Of a stretch of DNA of 64,000 nucleotides, positions 61,337 through 64,000 are shown in pieces (within the stretch, counting starts at the first letter, position 1; every line of letters begins with the position of its first letter). Made by a program: the position numbers and the translations under genes. This DNA is from Onchocerca lupi (Eukaryota > Nematoda > Chromadorea > Rhabditida > Onchocercidae). The notes below the pieces were generated by a model. It saw only the letters and a list, made by a program, of their open reading frames with translations, ran no database searches and was not told the DNA's origin. The stretch covers positions 1-64,000 of the forward strand of contig JAOVVO010000104.1 of assembly GCA_028564675.1 (NCBI GenBank), given 5' to 3'.

Positions 61337-64000
61337 AAATGTAATAATTACATTATATTATATTCAAGCATAAAGCAGTATAATTGATATAAAATATACA
61401 AATTTTTCGTATTAAAACGATCTGAATTCCCAAATTATAATTAAAACATATGTATTTTAATGGTCCCATTTCTAATTTCAAAGTATAATATCATGTTCAA
61501 TAAAATAAATGATGCCACCTTTTCTTTTTCAATTTTCTCCAATAAAATTTATATTTGAAATTCAACCCTTTTCTTTTTTTTCAAACTATTAATTTATTTT
61601 ATAGCAATATCACTTATGCTCAGATCCAAGATTGAAAAATAATTTTTAAACTCGTGATTTGATCTCAAAATATTTTTTTTTTAATACTTTTTTTTCTTTA
61701 CATAAAATATATGAATAAATGGTGTTTTTATTTCATATTGATTAGTATGCAAAATATAGTTTTTTTTTTTTTTTTTTGGATAAATACAAAAACAATGACT
61801 TTTTTTCTTAATCAAATCAAATAATAATTAATTGAGTGCATGCAAGATAATACGATTAAATGAATTATTTATTAAACAAGTTTAGCGACTTTCCTTTTTA
61901 AACTTTTTTCGGAAGAATACAAAGAGTAATTCCTTTGTTCGCAACCGGATGAAATAAGAATTGAAATTGAAATTTGTATTTGGAAGAACAATCCAAATGA
62001 GTTATTAATAACGATGTTTAGAATAAAAATAATCATTTCAGCGAAAATTTGTCTTTAAGGAACTTTAATTGTATAATAATCTTTAAATATTTCGTAGCTG
62101 AAAAAATAATTATTTCAATGAAAATTTGTCGTTAATGAACTTTAGTTGTTTAATAATCTTCAAACTTTTCGTATTTAATTATTATTATTTTAAATTGACT
62201 CGGATTACTTGATAATAACACTTTCAATTAATATTTTTTATAGATACCATCACTGAAAATACTGTCATTATAAATTTATTATCATTATCAATTTTTAACA
62301 ATGTCTCTTTTGCTCATTCTTTTTCTTCCAACTATATTTAATCTTTAGTTAATTATTGACTTTAGTATTTTCTGATTTAATTAGTAGACCAAAAAAATTG
62401 GGGAATGACAATAGCGAAATAATAAATAATAATTAATAATACTTTTCGAGTTATCTTCTGAATTCCTTTCATAGTTCCGGTTTTTCTTTTTTTGTTTTTT
62501 GGATTGATTTGTAATCTGAGGTCATTTATTGGTTAGACTAATATGTAATATGGAAATTTTTCATATTTATGTAACATATGTACATTCAAAAATTTTTCTA
62601 AGAATAAAATTTACTTCACTAAAAAAATCATTCAATATTTACAAATATATTTAAATATTTTCAGAATGCTCATTTCATTCTCATCACAATACACATTTAT
62701 ATTTATAAAATATTAATCTTCAAAATTTTATGATTTTTAAGCATTTTCAAATTTAAAAGTTTTATGATTTTACTAAAATATATAGTATCATATCTTAGTA
62801 ATCATTCATCAATTTATAATCTATCGATTCATTTTGTCTCATGAAATTATATTATTACCAGTTTTTTTGTTCATACCTGTTTTATGCATCCAACCCATAT
62901 TGATACATTAACGATCTATAAATATAAAAAGAACATTTCCCTTGATAATGTATGAAAATTTGCTACAATTTTTCATAAAATTAACCCGATTCTTTTCATT
63001 TTCATACATGAAACTATTTCGAATTTAATGATTCTTTTTTTCCCTTTCTTACTAAACTTTCTTTTCTTATTTTATACATATATAATTTGGCCAAAAAAAA
63101 ATTTGTAAATTAAAATTTAAAAATTTTTTTTTTAAACAAAGCTCAAATTAAATATGATGAAAATATCAATGTTAAGATATCTTACATTTCATTGTAATAT
63201 TTTATTCTGGAAATTATTAGAATACTATTTATTAATATGCATGGAATAATGTTTTATTAACTTTTTTTTATGAAAACATATTTTAAGCATATGATTTTAT
63301 TTAATACTTTTATCACTTTCGTACATACGTTATTTACCTGTGATAATTTTGATATTTGATGATAGTAGCATGAAATGATATCCTAGTAATTGTTTTATGT
63401 TACAATATTTCAAAAGTGATTCTATTTAATATCTTTATGAAAATTAGCTATCTTTTTAATGCAAATTAACCAAAACGATCATTTTTGGAAATATTTGATA
63501 CTTGATTTTATTCTTGTACTGTGTTTTCAATACTTTCAATAATTTTGAAATTTTGTCTTGTTCTTCATTTTTTGCTACATTGCTATTTCGTCCAGAAAGG
63601 TGAACAACAAGACTATTTATTCATAATTTCCATTTCGTTTTAATTTTCTATTCTTTGACACAGACAAATGTCAATTTCAAAAAAGAACAATTTAAGACAT
63701 CAAATATCATGTTGAATGGCACACACTATTTCATATAATAGTCAAATTCAGTTAATAAAATATTAAAATTTCTGGATAGAAAAAAAATGAAAACAACTTC
63801 TTCGGTATCAATTTCAGATTTCAAAAATTTTTAATGCTTCATTGATTAAACGTTAGTAGCTTGTTTCAAAATTTTAAACTAAAAAGTAAACTAAAATTTT
63901 TTTTTAAACAAAAGAGTGAAGTTCGAACATTTGCATTAAATGTTTGTAAATAATAACATGAAAAGCATAATGCTTTTAGATTGCATTAATAATTTAATAT
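61337..64000. repeat. Segmental duplication copy 2 (uninterrupted site)
   Basis: Partner of 50130-53175; it continues past the window end. It has about 860 bp (62480-63340) with no match in copy 1 and a short internal duplication at 62021-62180. No gene recognised. At 63397 it preserves the site in which Helitron D sits in copy 1. Confidence 0.9.
62021..62180. repeat. Two-copy tandem repeat, about 80 bp
   Basis: ATAATCATTTCAGCGAAAAT...TTTAAGGAACTTTAATTG at 62027 repeats as ATAATTATTTCAATGAAAAT...GTTAATGAACTTTAGTTG at 62107. Copy 1 of the segmental duplication has the unit once (near 50802), so this doubling occurred after the larger duplication. Confidence 0.8.

Overview
The window looks like nuclear DNA of a nematode, most likely a filarial or other spirurid worm. 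It is very AT-rich, full of A/T homopolymers, and its genes are cut into many small exons by GT-AG introns ending in TTTTAG or TTTCAG. The organism name is an inference from composition, splice style and protein architecture; no species marker was found.

Genes. (1) A minus-strand gene of 34 coding exons fills 42579 down to 18336. I rebuilt it exon by exon with every splice phase consistent; it predicts one 1,754-residue type I membrane protein. Order: signal peptide, N-terminal cysteine module, two EGF-like modules, the first half of a DOMON domain, three TIL domains, two complete DOMON domains, a furin-like site, the second half of the split DOMON domain, another complete DOMON domain, a SEA domain, one transmembrane helix, and a cytoplasmic tail ending near a PPxY motif. 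(2) Two tandem paralogous plus-strand genes at 9408-10727 and 11498-12398 encode small secreted proteins with six cysteines in matching spacing. Each has a third exon that a plain ORF view misses, because the ORF runs into an intronic stop.

Mobile DNA. Five degenerate Helitron copies lie at about 3133-4690, 13721-15695, 27741-29859, 51158-52750 and 59545-61310. They carry broken Rep and PIF1-like helicase pieces. The third sits inside an intron of the large gene and keeps both termini (TC start, CTAG end, between host A and T). A BEL/Pao retrotransposon integrase fragment abuts the first copy.

Remaining sequence. 1-3130, 5136-9050, 12600-13720, 15700-18335, 42590-50130 and 53180-59540 hold no gene I can support, only AT-rich DNA, minisatellites and a G-rich island. 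A diverged direct duplication links about 50130-53175 with 61337-64000; one Helitron entered only the first copy, so the second preserves the empty site.

The main biological point is the large gene: its internal repeats show that one DOMON domain is interrupted by about 860 residues of other extracellular domains, with a predicted protease site between the halves. No CRISPR array, rRNA or convincing tRNA was seen.
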